Assembly: GCF_002288925.2 (NCBI RefSeq)
Contig: NW_022098045.1
Coordinates: 7,627,042-7,691,041 of the forward strand
Origin: Delphinapterus leucas
Lineage: Eukaryota > Chordata > Mammalia > Artiodactyla > Monodontidae
Length of the DNA stretch: 64,000 nt
Reading direction: 5' to 3'
Every line of letters starts with the position of its first letter. The first letter of the stretch is position 1. Shown here one piece after another: positions 36,031-48,825 of the stretch. A program made the translations under genes and the position numbers. The notes below the pieces were generated by a model, which made no database searches, had not been told where the DNA came from, and was given only the letters and a program-made list of their open reading frames with translations.

Positions 36031-38489
36031 ACTCAATCTAATTTAATTTTTCAAATGAGGAGGAGGTAGTTTCATTAAAATAATGTGTGTATAGCTCCTG
36101 AAATCCATGGCAATAAAAGACAGCCAGACTCCAGAAGAGACTGCAACTAGTAGATGGAAAACCATTGAAAAGTAAGCCCACCATCGCCTAGATATCATGC
36201 CCCCTCTTTGTCCCTGCTCTTCTCTTCCCGTCTTTATTATTCTTATCTTCCTAAAGAGTAGCTATTTTGACTTCATCACAAAGCTGTAACTCTTCACTTT
36301 TCATGTCCTCAGTTCCAATTTCACAGAGAAACAGACCAGGAGAAAATTCTGATTGGCCCAGCATGGGTAGGTGTCCATCACTGATCCAGACATCTCTAGC
36401 CAGGGAGGAAAAGTCATATAGTATGAACTTCTGTTGGGGACTTCAGATTTTAGGGTTGAAAAGCAAATCTAAGAAAAAGTCATCTTATTGCTGACCTAAA
36501 TATTGCCTTTGTGTGAATTAGAAAAATCTGCCTATCCCTCACAAAAGGGATGTACTGCTAAATGCTGGAAAATTATTATAAAAAGTATATCTGCAATAAA
36601 TATACATAAAATGACTACAAATGTTAATAATTCTCCCTAGATTTACAAGCACAAATGCACAAATGTACCTAGAAGCCCTGGTTGGGGTTATCATGAACTA
36701 AGCAGACAACTCAACTTTATGTAGTCAACATTAAAAAGTAAAGCTATTATTGGCAGTAGTACTTCTGTGTTGCAAATTGATATAGTCAAATATTGTACAA
36801 AAGAATGCTAAATTTATTGTATGTGATTGTAGAGAAAAAAAGTCTTATTTATGCCAAACGCATATTTGTTAAAAGGAACTCATGGAGGTTATTTGTAAAA
36901 ATTCCTATGTTATACATAATTATTAAATTAGAAGATAATTTTTTGTTAATTTTTAATCCAAATTGTCAGTCACTGGAAGGCATGCTGATTGGAATTAGAA
37001 ACCTAGTATATCTGAATTTTGTGGGCTCAGAGACTATCTCCAAATCACTTAGTGACTAAATGGCACAAGTAGCCTATACCATATTGTCACCCTCTTTCTT
37101 CACATCTCTAAATTATGAAGCTTCCTTTCAATAATCACATTTGTTTATGACCTCCACTCTCCTTGTTATGGTTTAATCAGAAGATAACTTGCTCTGTTTT
37201 CTTGGTAGCAGATGATGGGATAAGTAAGTAACAGACATGAATTAGTGTACGGAAAAAATTATAGAATTGAGAAATCAAGGTACCTTATTGGTTGGCAGAA
37301 AAAGAGATGGTAGTAGATTTGGAATGTTTTGGAAATAATGTTGACTAATGGGTAAACGAGATGATTACTGAGGGCTGATTTCGCCTTTTGTAAACATGAC
37401 TCATATGATTACACTTTCTTTAAGGAAAATAGGAGCTAGCAAAATGCCATAACAACATTCAAGTACAGAATAAAGAGACCTTAATGCTGATGTGAAGGAG
37501 TAGCGCATGAAAACAAGAAAAGGGTAACTAATCAACTGAAAAAGTTTAAAATGCAAGCCATCAGACTAGGCTGGTTCAGGAACTGGTGAATTCTTCTCTG
37601 GGTTTGCTCATTTTCTGTGCAGCAGTCATATTATAGACCAAGTTGATGTTTCTAATGCACAGACATATTTGACAGTCTTCATAACATGCACCTTAAATGG
37701 ACTCTAATGATAAAACACGGAGAGCAGAATATTTCCTCAGGCAGTTTTCTGGCTAAGCTTCCTGCAAGCTGAGAGTGAGAGGGTTAAGCATTGTGATCAT
37801 AAACCATACAGTAATTGCTCTCAGACCGATTAGCAGAATGTCTTGCATAGAGTGTCATCCTGCCATTCCCCATGGGTCCTGTTCACTAACCCCCTGCATT
37901 TTGACAGTTATTATCATCCAAGCACAAAACATCATCGTTACAGCACAGAGCTATCTGCATAGTAATGTATCAACATCAACTTGGTTTCTGAGAATAATTA
38001 TTAAAATCTTGATTTTAATTGGAACATGGTAAAGGAAAGCCAAGTTTTTACATTTATTTTTAAAAGATGCTAACGACAAAATTAATTTCTATTGCGATCA
38101 CAAGAAACAAAACTATATGTATCCCCTTCCGAGGCAATGTTATTACATTTACAGGAAATCAGGAGTCCTGGGCATACTTCTTGTGCACTCATTTTGAAAA
38201 TATTGCCTGTACATCTAACTCTCTTTAGGATTCTGTGACCTGTAACTCATATACTGCAAAGTTCTGAGGAAGCTGATTTTTCAGCAAAATGAAACGTTTC
38301 CCCTCCTAACTCTTGCTGTAATGCTTGCACTACAAAACTGTCCCATTCATCAACATTACTCATTTCTCCTTTATTACTATGTATTTCTTGATTTGTGGAC
38401 TTGGATCTATTGGCTTGTTTTTCCACTCCTTAATTTTATTACAGGGAGTAACTGTTTTAAACAAAGAGCTTCCTGTTTAGTGAAGTTGA
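36031..38489. other. Unique noncoding sequence
   Basis: No gene or transposon. The part 37,560-38,040 is repeat-free, of moderate GC and dense in homeodomain-type TAAT/ATTA words; see the findings for the conserved-element idea. Confidence 0.5.
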
Positions 38490-38494
38490 ATCCT

Positions 38495-38700
38495 CATTCC
38501 TTCACTCATTAAATAAATATTTATTGTACTAATCTCTTAAAATAGTTGACCAGAATTCACTTGTCTTTTTATCCAGTCACTTATTGACTGAGTGCTTACA
38601 ACGTTGCAAATTTAGTAGGAGCTCTCCTAGGTGCTAGATATACAAAGAAAAATAATACACCGTGCTGTTGAAAAGCTCATTATGTGGCTATGGATTATAG
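38495..38700 (-). repeat. L2 3' end
   Basis: Inverted L2 tail: 'ttcactcattaaataaatat' followed by 'ttattg', then 'gactgagtgcttacaacg', 'ctcctaggtgctagatatac'. Decayed. Confidence 0.65.
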
Positions 38701-38919
38701 TCTGTGGTCATGTAGTGAATCAGACAGAGATGAGATCCTATCACAGTGGTCTCATTCATACACATCTTCCTTACCCTGAAACCTCACCATAGTCCATTTA
38801 TCCATCTTTGAGTAAAACAATGCCTACAGAATACTAAATGCTACAGGAAATGTATAATTAATAGGAGAAGAGTATTTCTGGTTTCATAATATAACTTCTA
38901 GTTTAATTCAACAGGCCAG

Positions 38920-39180
38920 AATAATGCTATATAACACTTGACCCCAAACCTCAGTGGCTTAAAATAATAAATAAATCATTATTGTTCACAGGACTACAGG
39001 TTAACTGGGAGGTTCTTCTAGGCTTGGCTGGGTTCCCCATGTGTTAGCAGTTACCTATGGATTGGGGTAGGCAGCTTTGCTTAGTTTGACTGGACTCTTT
39101 TATGTATTTGGAGGTCAGTTGACTGATGGCTGCTCTGGAATAGCCTCAGCTCTTCTTCATGTTCTCATGAAGAGACAGAG
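38920..39180 (-). repeat. MLT1/MaLR-like LTR remnant
   Basis: Contains 'cctcagtggcttaaaataat', 'cattattgttcacaggacta', 'ttctaggcttggctgggttc', 'cagctcttcttcatgttctc'. This is the typical order of a strongly diverged inverted MaLR LTR. Confidence 0.5.
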
Positions 39181-39334
39181 ATATAGGAGTAAGCAAGCCC
39201 AACTGTTAAGAGTGCAAGCAGAAATAAACACACGCGAATTTTATTAAGCCTCAGCCGTCATTCTATTCGAAATATGAATTTGTGTTTCTCCTCAAGCTCT
39301 TCTTAAGTGGTATCTTAAACATCACAGAGTTCTG

Positions 39335-39448
39335 CTTCTCCCTTCTTTTTTTCTTTCTTTCCTTTCCCCCTTCCTTTCCCGTCCCTTCCTTTTACTTTCC
39401 TTCTTTCCCTTTTTCCTTCCTTTCTATTATTTTCCCTTTCTTTCCCTG
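39335..39448. repeat. Polypyrimidine tract (TTTCC-rich)
   Basis: Over 100 bases of nearly pure C/T on the plus strand. Such tracts can form triplex (H-DNA) in vitro. The open frame across it is low complexity. Confidence 0.9.
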
Positions 39449-39819
39449 TGGTGTTGGATTGGATTTGAAAATATTGGTGTGACCTCATTTTTCAATGTCA
39501 TTTAATACATATAGAAATAAATATAGATCTAGATATACATACATATATTCTCTACTGTTGTCCACTGTGAGGGTCTGAGAGAAGAGACACCCCAATAGCA
39601 ATTAGCACCCAGATACTGGCTTCGCAATACTATTTTATGCTAAAAGAAAACAGGGTTCCCTGGAGAAATGGTTGATTTCCAGGGCTGGGGGCAGAGAACA
39701 TCAAAGATGTGGCTGGGGCATTGTGTGGTGCTGCAAGAATGACAGACACATGCCAAAAGGACTCAGAAGCTCACTTGAAGGAGCTTCCACTTGCCAAGTC
39801 TGGGACAGTTTTAACATCA

Positions 39820-40205
39820 AAATGAAGAATGGTGGTAATGGATTATAATGCACCAAATGAAATCGGAATCCATGAGTCCATATTATATGAAAATAAATAA
39901 ATGAATATATAAAATTTTAATCAGAAGTGGAACATGTATAATTTCAAAGTACCACCCCACAAAATAGGTACTAATTTAACAAGGAAGAGTATTTTTACAG
40001 TGGAGACACCTAACAGATACAACATTAATCACGACCAAAGTGAATATTCTCAGCAATGGGACAAATTGAAACTGTGCACGACTTGATAGGCTACAATAAG
40101 ATCACAGCATCACTTCTCTGATATTTTTGCCAAAGATGCACAATGTGACTCTAAGCATGATGAAATATCAGACAAATTGAAATTGAGGAACATTCAATAA
40201 AATAA
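39820..40205 (+). repeat. Ancient L1 3' region (L1ME-like)
   Basis: Contains 'cagtggagacacctaacaga' then 'tacaacattaatcacgacc', 'atcacttctctgatattttt' and 'aaattgaggaacattcaata', which I associate with the 3' ends of old L1 families. No coding sequence remains. Confidence 0.45.
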
Positions 40206-40549
40206 CTTAGATAGTCTTGTTGTGGTTATGTTAAAAAAATGTCTTTGTGGGAAATAAATATTAAAGTAATCATGGCTAATAACACTTCTGGTCAGCAACT
40301 TTACCTTTAAATGGTTTAGCAAAATGAAAAGTTCTTTGTACTGAGTATCCAACTTTACTGCAATTATTTCAAAATTAAAAAAAAAAAACCCTCCTCTGCC
40401 CCCACCCTCCCCAAACTGCACAGATCTTAAAAATCAGTGGCATTTAATAGTGCCATGAGCCCAAAGGCAAATCTACATACAATATAGTCACAGAACAAAT
40501 AGGACCGATGGTGGATACACTCCTCAATTTCAATCTTGAGAAAATAAAT

Positions 40550-40745
40550 AACTTCTTGAGCATTTACTTCATGCCTGTCACTGAATATATATTATTTCTA
40601 ATCTTTTACTAGTATTCACTAGTAAGGTCTAGGAAAGTGTGTTTCAGGCAAGTTAAGTCACACTTTTAGGAAAGAATGCTGTTGGGATTTAAACCTCTGT
40701 CTGTCTGGCTTCAGAACTCACCCCCTCCTGCATTATGCTGCCACT
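40550..40745 (-). repeat. MIR SINE
   Basis: Inverted MIR: 'gagcatttacttcatgcctg', 'caggcaagttaagtcacact', 'ttaaacctctgtctgtctgg', 'ctgcattatgctgccactac'. Confidence 0.75.
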
Positions 40746-41044
40746 ACTTCTTCCAGTAGCTATAGCTTTTATGCGTCATGGTTTCATATGAGAGTTCCAA
40801 ATTATTTCCATTTTCCTCAAATATTTCCCACATCAGCCAGACATATAACTGAATTCCTCAGTGTTTAGTAATATCTTTGAGATAAGGAATTTTTCCCCAG
40901 AAGCCCCTGTAAAGGTGATCACTAATGAATGGGATAATTTCAATGGAGAAATGAGGAAGAAGAATCGCAGTAATTTATATTTCTTGGAAGATTAGAGCAA
41001 GAGGACAAATTGAGGGCTGGGAATTTGGACTAGAAGAAGGGTAA

Positions 41045-41130
41045 TCTCCAAGAGGATAAGAACTTTTTGCTTAGAATTGTGTCTAGTACAAAATAGGTAC
41101 TCAATAAATAAACTTTGAATGATTGAGTAA
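41045..41130 (+). repeat. L2 3' end fragment
   Basis: 'aggataagaactttttgctt' then 'gtgtctagtacaaaataggt' and 'actcaataaataaactttga', matching the end of L2. Confidence 0.6.
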
Positions 41131-42099
41131 ACTGGAAACAAGGAGATTCCAAAGAAAAACTTTGTCCTACTTTACCATTTTGCCTAAAGGCAATTTGAGT
41201 TCCAGCCAATATGTATTAGAAATATCTGTGAGCGTACTATGGGTGCAATTGATCCAGTTATGCCGAATAATGACTCCTTAAGCAGTACTGGTTTCATTTA
41301 AATATATATGAATTTTTTCCATGATGTCTATTAATCCTAATGTAAATCTTATTGATGCTGCATAATGAATGCTAATCATGGATATAAGACAGATGATGAC
41401 TGTTCAAGTACACTATAATTTGATTTGGCACATCCAAAATATTTTTGTCCCCTGATAAAGCTCTTACAATAAATGTCCAAGTGCTCCTGCCAGAAGATAT
41501 CAACATGACAAATACAGCAAAACTATCCAGTGCAGGTCAGGAATGACTTCCAAACGTGGAACAATTCCCAAGTGTCTCTGGATAATACAACAGCAAAAAC
41601 AACAAGTTCTTCAGTGATTTGTATTCTTATGTCCAGTTGTTGATGGCAATAGAAAATATCACCACGCAAACCAAACCTCAAAATTCCCATCAGTCTTATG
41701 GATGGAACCCAGCTTGTAAGTCTGCCCAGAATCGAGTGGGAATTAATTCTTTGACACCATGTGGCAACCTAATTTGTGGATTCCTTCCCTCCTGAGTCAT
41801 TGGCAGAGAAAAATATAGTGTCAGTTGCATTGTTTTCTCACCTGAGCCATAGTTATTTCATGCTAGTGTTAATATGAACAATGACCAACAATAGAAACAG
41901 AGAAGTGGTGATTAAAGTAAGTTTAAAATTTCAGAATTTTTGAGATCCTTTGTTTAAACCCTCTGCTAATGTGATAATACATTTTTATTTATGAGAGAAA
42001 AGAGAAATGTCCTGTTTCTGAAATTCTTTTGGCATATCACTAAATATCTTTCCCTGCCACACTGTGGATCAACAGCTGTATGCCATCCTTATTGTAGTC
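41131..42099. other. Unique noncoding sequence
   Basis: No gene or repeat that I can name. The part 41,210-41,430 is a possible conserved noncoding element. Confidence 0.45.
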
Positions 42100-42107
42100 C
42101 TCTATAT

Positions 42108-42366
42108 CAGGGATCCCCAATCCCCGGTAGCGGTCCACGACCTGTTAGGAACCGGGCTGCACAGCAGGAGGTGAGTGGCAGGTCAGTGAGCTAAGCTTCA
42201 TCTGCCGCTCCCCGTCGCTCCCCATCGCTCGCATTACCGCCTGAACCCTCCCATCCCCCCCATCCCTTGCATTACTGCCTGCACCACCCCCCACATATCT
42301 CCCATCCGTGGAAATATTGTCTTCCACGAAACCGGTCCCTGGTGCCAAAAATGTTGGGGATCACTG
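42108..42366. mobile_element. MER1-like hAT (Charlie) non-autonomous DNA transposon
   Basis: A 259-bp element with terminal inverted repeats CAGGGATCCCCAA (left) and TTGGGGATCACTG (right; its complement CAGTGATCCCCAA matches 12 of 13). It is flanked by the perfect 8-bp target-site duplication CTCTATAT (42100-42107 and 42367-42374), the hallmark of hAT elements. The interior ('cctgttaggaaccgggctgc', 'gaaaccggtccctggtgcca') matches MER1-type elements. It encodes no transposase. Confidence 0.93.
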
Positions 42367-42489
42367 CTCTATATAATGTAGATACTACATGTAATTCTGC
42401 AGGTAATGCTATATATATTTTCCCATGCATTTTATAGTGGTCATGGATAAAGATAGACTACTCCTAGTGAATTATTTATCTACCCAATA

Positions 42490-42910
42490 ATCTACACTAG
42501 AAATTTAGGATTCATTCTTAGCTTTTTCCTTCCCTCACGTCCCCCAACTCTACCCTAACTTACTTCAAATAATCATGTCCTATTGATTGTGCTTTCTAAA
42601 TATTTCCAGATTTAGGCCCTGTCTATTCTTACTACCACTGTCTATCCTTTGACTCCCTCTAGAGTTTCTCAGATTACTTCAAGAGCCCCCTAACTTGTTT
42701 CCTTGCATCTAACCTTGACCCCACCAAATCCATCCTCCACATAACAGAAAGTTTTAAAATCTTACTTAAAACTTTCCAGTTGTCCACCATTAATCACCCT
42801 GTACAAGAAGGAGGACCTTAACTATGTTGTTCAGTGTTATATCCCCAGTGCCCAGAACATTGCCTGACACCAAGTGAGCACTCAACGGTTATATGTTGAA
42901 GGAATGAATA
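42490..42910 (+). repeat. L2 LINE 3' region
   Basis: 'aatcatgtcctattgattgt', 'catctaaccttgaccccacc' then 'aaatccatcctccacataac', 'cccagaacattgcctgacac', 'gagcactcaacggttatatg' and a 'tgaaggaatgaata' tail. The open frame of 130 codons just downstream on the minus strand is antisense to similar sequence. Confidence 0.8.
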
Positions 42911-43099
42911 TATGGTTCCCAAGCGAAGAGCATGATAGACTTAGCTGGGGCTACTCCTCATACTGCACACACCAGCCCTCCACTGGAATCTCTGATAAGT
43001 TCCTGACCTAAAGAGCAGAGACTGTGTTTCTTCACCTTGTGTGCCAGGGTCTTCCTCATCTGGCTGCTGCCTATAATCCCAACATCAGCTCCTGCAACA

Positions 43100-43480
43100 C
43101 CTTTTGATTCTGTACATTCAAGGAATGATAAATTACTTATAGCACTCACACACTGCCCCAATTTCATGCCCTGTCCATCTGAAATATATTTTACCTCCTC
43201 TTTGCCCTTACCAGGAATTCTTCTCTGGTCAGTTCCCTTCCCTCCCCTGTAGCCACACCAACACACATTTCTTAGATTAAGAGACTCAGAATATTCTGTG
43301 CATTTAACTCTTGTTGTCTTTATTACCTTACCCTGTAACCAACTGTTCAAGCATCATTCATCCTCCCTAGAGTGTCATGTTTCGGGATTAGAGACCATGA
43401 TTTACTCGCTTTTGTATCCTTAATCCAAAGCACAGGGTTTGGTATACTCAATATCAGTTTAAGGAAGGAATAAATGATGC
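43100..43480 (+). repeat. L2-like fragment with 3' end
   Basis: The 3' part, 'attagagaccatgatttact' then 'tttgtatccttaatccaaag' and 'aaggaaggaataaatgatg', resembles the L2 end. The start is uncertain. Confidence 0.5.
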
Positions 43481-45054
43481 CCAAATTAGAGAAAAAATAG
43501 TTTAAGTAAGGGTTATGCTGTATCTATGCTTCCATTGTGTTGTGGTTTTAAAATTAAGATATTCTCTTGATTAAGCCTTTTGTTCCACTGAGCAACGACA
43601 AAAAGTATATTAACATTTCAGCAGTCAGATCACAGTTTAGCATTATATTTTTGCCTTTCTCAGAACAAACCCAGGCTTCTCTAACACTTTCTTCGCTGGA
43701 GTGTGTAATCAAGACATTAGCTTTCACCCATACCAATCAAATATTACCAATCATAATAGAAATGTAAGGAGATCATTGCTTATATTAGTGATTTTATCTT
43801 TCTTTGCTAAGCCTGTTTGCTGGTGTTCTATCTTTAGTGAACAGAGTTCACACAAGCTCCGTCTGACCAAGTTGCTAACACCAGATTTCAGATGGAATGT
43901 GAAGACTTTTGTGCAGAGCTGCTTTTTATGTGGCTGTGAAGTCTGTCCTTTAATTAACATTCCTATCGGTTGTTTGCAAAGCATGCTGTTTAATCTAATT
44001 TTTATACTGAAAAAAAAAAACACAGGAGTATTTCTTGCATAGAGGCAGTGACAGAAAAACATGTTTGGATTTTTTAATCAAAGGGATATGCAACACTTAA
44101 GCTTGGACATTCATTATCTCTGCAGAAGTTCTGATGGTCATGAGACCCAAGGGCAGTGGGGCTTGGGAGACATGCACTGGGGCTGAGGTTAAAAACCCAG
44201 CTGGATTCAGTGTCTCTCTGAGAAGCATGGTTGCTATTTTTGTTAGAAGTAATTCATGGTCAATAGGGACTGGCTTTGTCACTTCTCCTCTTTTGAACTG
44301 AACCTGATGGGTCTCTTGTTATCCATGGAGATGCTACTTCTGTGCCCACAGCAATTTTCAATTCATTATCCCTTTTAGACAAGTGATTGAGTCCCCCAGT
44401 AATACCTTTAATGGATGCTGTGTTGCTAAACCAAGAAAGATTGGGATGGAAGAGACAGGTATTTATTTTTAATGGGGTCACCCTGTATCAGGTGAAACTC
44501 TTTGCGTATGGGTCCAATGCAAGTGTCACACTGAGTGGATGTTTCTATAAGATGAGCTGGGAGTAGAGCTTGTTCATGCTACAGTTCCTTAGCCACCTAT
44601 CTGTGAAAGTATGCACTGCTAACAGGCTTGTAAGTCATCCTTGTTGACAACTGGTGGCATGGAAGAGCAAGACTCAAAGACAGAACTTGGCCATTTTTTT
44701 TCCAATGTACATACAAAGATTTTGTCTTTTTGATATTTCAGACAATGATAATTCTAGCAAATCGAGCTTCTCTTTGTCTACCATGAGGCAGGTTTTTGTA
44801 AAGTATTAGATTTTCCCTTGCCTTTCTGAATAGGCTTGACCTAGTTGCTATGATAAAGAATCGTTGCACTGTGGAATTTATGTCTTAGGAATCACATTTG
44901 CCTTCTTCAAACTTCTCACCTTCAGTACTTTCAAAAATATCATTAGTAAGTTAAATCCAGAAGCCCAACATTGTTATTCTGCCCTTCATGCTGGACACAA
45001 GTATTAGAAATCAAAAAAAATATTAATTTATTTTCTTTTTTTTAAGAAAAAAAC
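43481..45054. other. Unique noncoding sequence
   Basis: No gene or repeat supported. Open frames of up to 113 codons at 43,700-44,060 overlap on opposite strands and show no domain. Confidence 0.5.
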
Positions 45055-45065
45055 AAGTAGCTCAT

Positions 45066-47485
45066 TTTTTTTAACATCTTTATTGGAGTATAATTGCTAT
45101 ACAATGGTGTTAGTTTCTGCTTTATAACAAAGTGAATCAGCTGTACATATACATATATCCCCATATCTCCTCCCTCGTACGTCTCCCTCCCACCTTCCCT
45201 ATCCCACCCCTCTAGGTGGTCACAAAGCACCGAGCTGATCTCCCTGTGCTATGCGGCTGTTTCCCACTAGCTATCTATTTTACATTTAGTAGTGTATATA
45301 TGTTAATGCTACTCTCTCACTTCGTGCCAGCTTACACTTCCCTATCCCCATGTCCTCAAGTCCATTCTCTATGTCTGCGTCTTTATTCCTGTCCTGCCCC
45401 TAGGTTCTTCATAACCATTTTTTTTTTTTTTTTATTCCATATATATGCGTTAACATATGGTATTTATTTTTCTCTTTCTGACTTACTTCACTCTGTATGA
45501 CAGATTCTAGGTCCATCCACCTCATAACAAAAAACTCAATTTTGTTTCCTTTTATGGCTGAGTAATATTCCATTGTATATATGTGCCACATCTTCTTTAT
45601 CCATTCATCTGTCAATGGACACTTAGGTTGTTTCCATGACCTGGCTATTGTAAATAGAGCTGCTATGAACATTGTGGTACATGACTCTTTTTGAAGTACG
45701 GTTTTCTCAGGGCATATGCCCAGTAGTGGGATTGCTGAGTCGTCTGGTAGTTCTATTTTTAGTTTTTTAAGGAACCTCCATAGTGTTCTCCATACTGGCT
45801 GTATCAATTTACACTCCCATCAACAGTGCTAGAGTGTTCCCTTTTCTCCACACTCTCTCCACCATTTATTGTTTGTGGATTTTTTGATGATGGACATTCT
45901 GATGGCTGTGAGGTGATACCTCATTGTCATTGTAGTTTGGATTTTCATTTCTCTAATGATTAGTGATGTTGAGCATCCTTTCATGTATTTGTTGGCAATG
46001 TTTATATCTTCTTTTGAGAAATGTCTATTTAGGTCTTCTGCCCATTTTTGGATTTGTTTGTTTGTTTTTTTGATATTGAGCTGCATGAGCTGCTTGTAAA
46101 TTTTGGAGATTAGTCCTTTGTCAGTTGCTTCATTTGCAAATATTTCCTCCCATTCTGAGGGTTGTCTTTTCGTCTTGCTTATGTTTTCCTTTGGTGTGCA
46201 AAAGCTTTTAAGTTTCATTAGGCCCCATTTGTTTGTTATTTTTTTTATTTCCATTTCTCTAGGAGGTGGGTCAAAGAGGATCTTTCTGTGATTTATGTCA
46301 TAGAGTGTCCTGCCTATGTTTTCCTCTAAGAGTTTTATAGTGTCTGGCCTTACATTTAGGTCTTTAATCCATTTTGAGTTTATTTTTGTGTATGGTGTTA
46401 GGGAGTATTCTAATTTCATTCTTTTACATGTAGCTGTCCAGTTTTCCCGGCACCACTTATTGAAGAGGCTGTCTTTTCTCCATTGTATATTCTTGCCTCC
46501 TTTATCAAAAATAAGGTGACCATATGTGTGTGGGTTTATCTCTGGGCTTCCTATCCTTTTCTATTGATCTATATTTTTGTTTTTTTGACAGTACCATACT
46601 GTCTTGATTACTGTAGCTTTGTAGTATAGACTGAAGTCCAGGAGCCTGATTCCTCCAGCTCCATGTTTCTTTCTCAAGGTTGCTTTGGCTATTTGGGGTC
46701 TTTTGTGTTTCCATACAAATTGTGAACTTTTTTGTTCTAGTTCTGTGAAAAATGCCATTGGTAGTTTGATAGGGATTGCATTGAATCTGTAGATTGCTCT
46801 GGGTACTATAGTCATTTTCACAATATTGATTCTTTCAATCGAAGAACATGGTATATCTCTCCATCTGTTTATATCATCTTTAATTTCTTTCATCAGTGTC
46901 TTATAGTTTTCTGCATACAGGTCTTTTTTCCCCTTAGGTAAGTTTATTCCTAGGTATTTTATTCTTTTTGTTGCAATGGTAAATAGGAGTGTTTACTTAA
47001 TTTCTTTTTCAGATTTTTCACCATTAGTGTATAGGAATGCAAGAGATTTCTGTGCATTAATTTTGTATCCTGCTACTTTACCAAATTCATTGATCAGCTC
47101 TATTAGTTTTCTGGTAGTGCCTTTAGGATGCTCTGCGTATAGTATCATGTCATCTGCAAACAGTGACAGTTTTACTTCTTCTTTTCTGATTTTGATTCCT
47201 TTTATTTCTTTTCTTCTCTGATTGCTGTGGCTAAAACTTCCAAAACTATGTTCAATAATAGTGGTGAGAGTGGGCAACCTTGTCTTGTTCCTGATCTTAA
47301 CGGAAATGGTTTCAGTTTTTCACCATTGAGGACGATGTTTTCTGTGGGTTTGTCATATATAGCCTTTATTATATTGAGGTAAGTTCCCTCTGTGCCTACT
47401 TTCTGGAGGGTTTTTATCATAAATGGGTGTTGAATTTTGTCAAAAGCTTTTTCTGCATCTATTGAGATGATCATATGTTTTTTAT
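45066..47485 (-). mobile_element. 5'-truncated L1 (copy C)
   Basis: Minus-strand L1 of 2.4 kb: T-run at 45065-45072, 3' UTR, then ORF2 from its end back into the reverse transcriptase domain, where it stops at about 47485. Target-site duplication AAGTAGCTCAT (45055-45065) and AAGTAACTCAT (47486-47496), one mismatch in 11. Truncation at the 5' end is the usual outcome of L1 insertion. Confidence 0.92.
45409..47474 (-). pseudogene. L1 ORF2 C-terminal two-fifths, broken
   Basis: Starts within the reverse transcriptase ('[20 protein letters not shown]') and keeps an intact FADD catalytic block ('LFADDMILY', near 47150). It continues through the thumb and C-terminal parts to the Cys-rich end. Frameshifts near 47,200, 46,980, 46,560 and 45,820 split it into several pieces, so no polymerase could be made. 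Confidence 0.88.
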
Positions 47486-47496
47486 AAGTAACTCAT

Positions 47497-48204
47497 ATTG
47501 TACACTGATACATTCTTATTTTTCCTCATTGTTCTATTTTTAAAAGGAATTACTAATCTATGTCTTGTATGTTTCAGTGACTCTAAGTGTTGCTTATGGT
47601 TCTGCTATTAAATAGCTGGATAAAGTGTGTATAAGATTTAATTTACAAATAAAATAATGGGGTGAGATGGTAGCTTTCTTGCATCTATTTTGATTTTATG
47701 AGTTTATGATCTTGTGCTCCTTGGGAGTCCAGAAGATTTATTATGTTGCTTAGAAAGTAACATCATATGATTCTTACAGAGACTCTATGTAGTATTTAAC
47801 TTTTTAAAGTGAATGAATTTTAAACCTGCTTCATTTGGTTTCTTAACAGTTTTTCTGGAAAAAAATAGTAAAATAAGTTAACTAACAAGGTCTTAGAAAG
47901 CAGCCATGTTATTAGCATTATTAAAGGGTTTATGACAACATACCTTCCCTGAGCTGTCAAGATGTTGCCCATACGAGGCACTCAGTGAATGAGCCCAGCA
48001 AGGTGTATGGTTCTAAGAATCTGTCCAACTCAAACAAGACATATACCAATACCCCCAGTATCTAGCAATGAGGGATTATTTTCCTTTAAAAAAAGATTTT
48101 CTTTAAAAAAGGATTGTCTATACAACTAAACTATGGTTATACCACTATAATTAACTAATAAACACAAAACAGTAGGTTTATTCAATTCTGCCTGGGACAT
48201 TACA
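47497..48204. other. Unique noncoding sequence
   Basis: Nothing recognisable. Confidence 0.5.
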
Positions 48205-48310
48205 AATGTGTCAAGTAGCTACCATGTTCCAGGCTTTTGTCTAACTGTTGGGGGTATAAAAATATATTAGACAAGCTGCTGTAAGAACCTTATAATCTAG
48301 TTGGTGAGTG
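48205..48310 (-). repeat. L2 3' end fragment
   Basis: 'accatgttccaggcttttgt' then 'ctaactgttgggggtataaa' and 'agaaccttataatctagttg', matching the inverted L2 tail. Confidence 0.6.
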
Positions 48311-48620
48311 AAGCCCCCTGAAAATAGCATTTTAGTTTAATATTGTAAGTTCAGAGTGAACTCTGCCATGCAGGGAGAGAAGGGGACTTTGGGGCAAATC
48401 CATGGAGGAAAGTTGGGCAGAAGAATCAAAGAGGGATTCCAAGAAAGATAATTTCAAAGCTGTATTTTGAACAATGTGCAGGAATTTTTCGCAATGTGTT
48501 ACAAGTGTGTCTCAGTGTGTGTGGCAATGTGTACATATATGTACGTGTATGGGTGGGTGTGGATGTGAGAGGAGCAACCAAGAGGAAGAGGCAAAAAGCT
48601 TGAGTCAAAGAAGGAGCATA

Positions 48621-48825
48621 GGGCTTTCCTGGTGGCGCAGTGGTTGAGAGTCCGCCTGTCGATGCAGGGGACACGGGTTCGTGCCCCGGTCCGGGAAGAT
48701 CCCACATGCCACGGAGCAGCTAGGCCCGTGAGCCATGGCCGCTGAGCCTGCGCGTCCAGAGCCTGTGCTCCACAACAGGAGAGGCCATAACATGAGAGGC
48801 CCACGTACTGCAAAAAAAAAAAAAA
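48621..48825 (+). mobile_element. Cetacean CHR-type tRNA-derived SINE
   Basis: A 205-bp SINE with a tRNA-derived head, a tRNA-unrelated body and a poly-A tail (48812-48828). Pol III promoter boxes are visible: box A TGGCGCAGTGG (48633-48643) and box B GGTTCGTGCC (48676-48685), both close to consensus. Perfect 14-bp target-site duplication AAAGAAGGAGCATA (48607-48620 and 48826-48839). The clean duplication, long A-tail and near-consensus sequence point to a fairly recent insertion, mobilised in trans by L1 machinery. The CHR family is shared by whales, hippos and ruminants, and this form is typical of cetaceans. Confidence 0.93.

Noticed and set aside
42958..43350. A 130-codon minus-strand open frame, the longest outside L1 and OTUD6B.
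   Set aside because: It runs antisense to L2-like sequence and shows no domain; its length is within chance for less AT-rich DNA.
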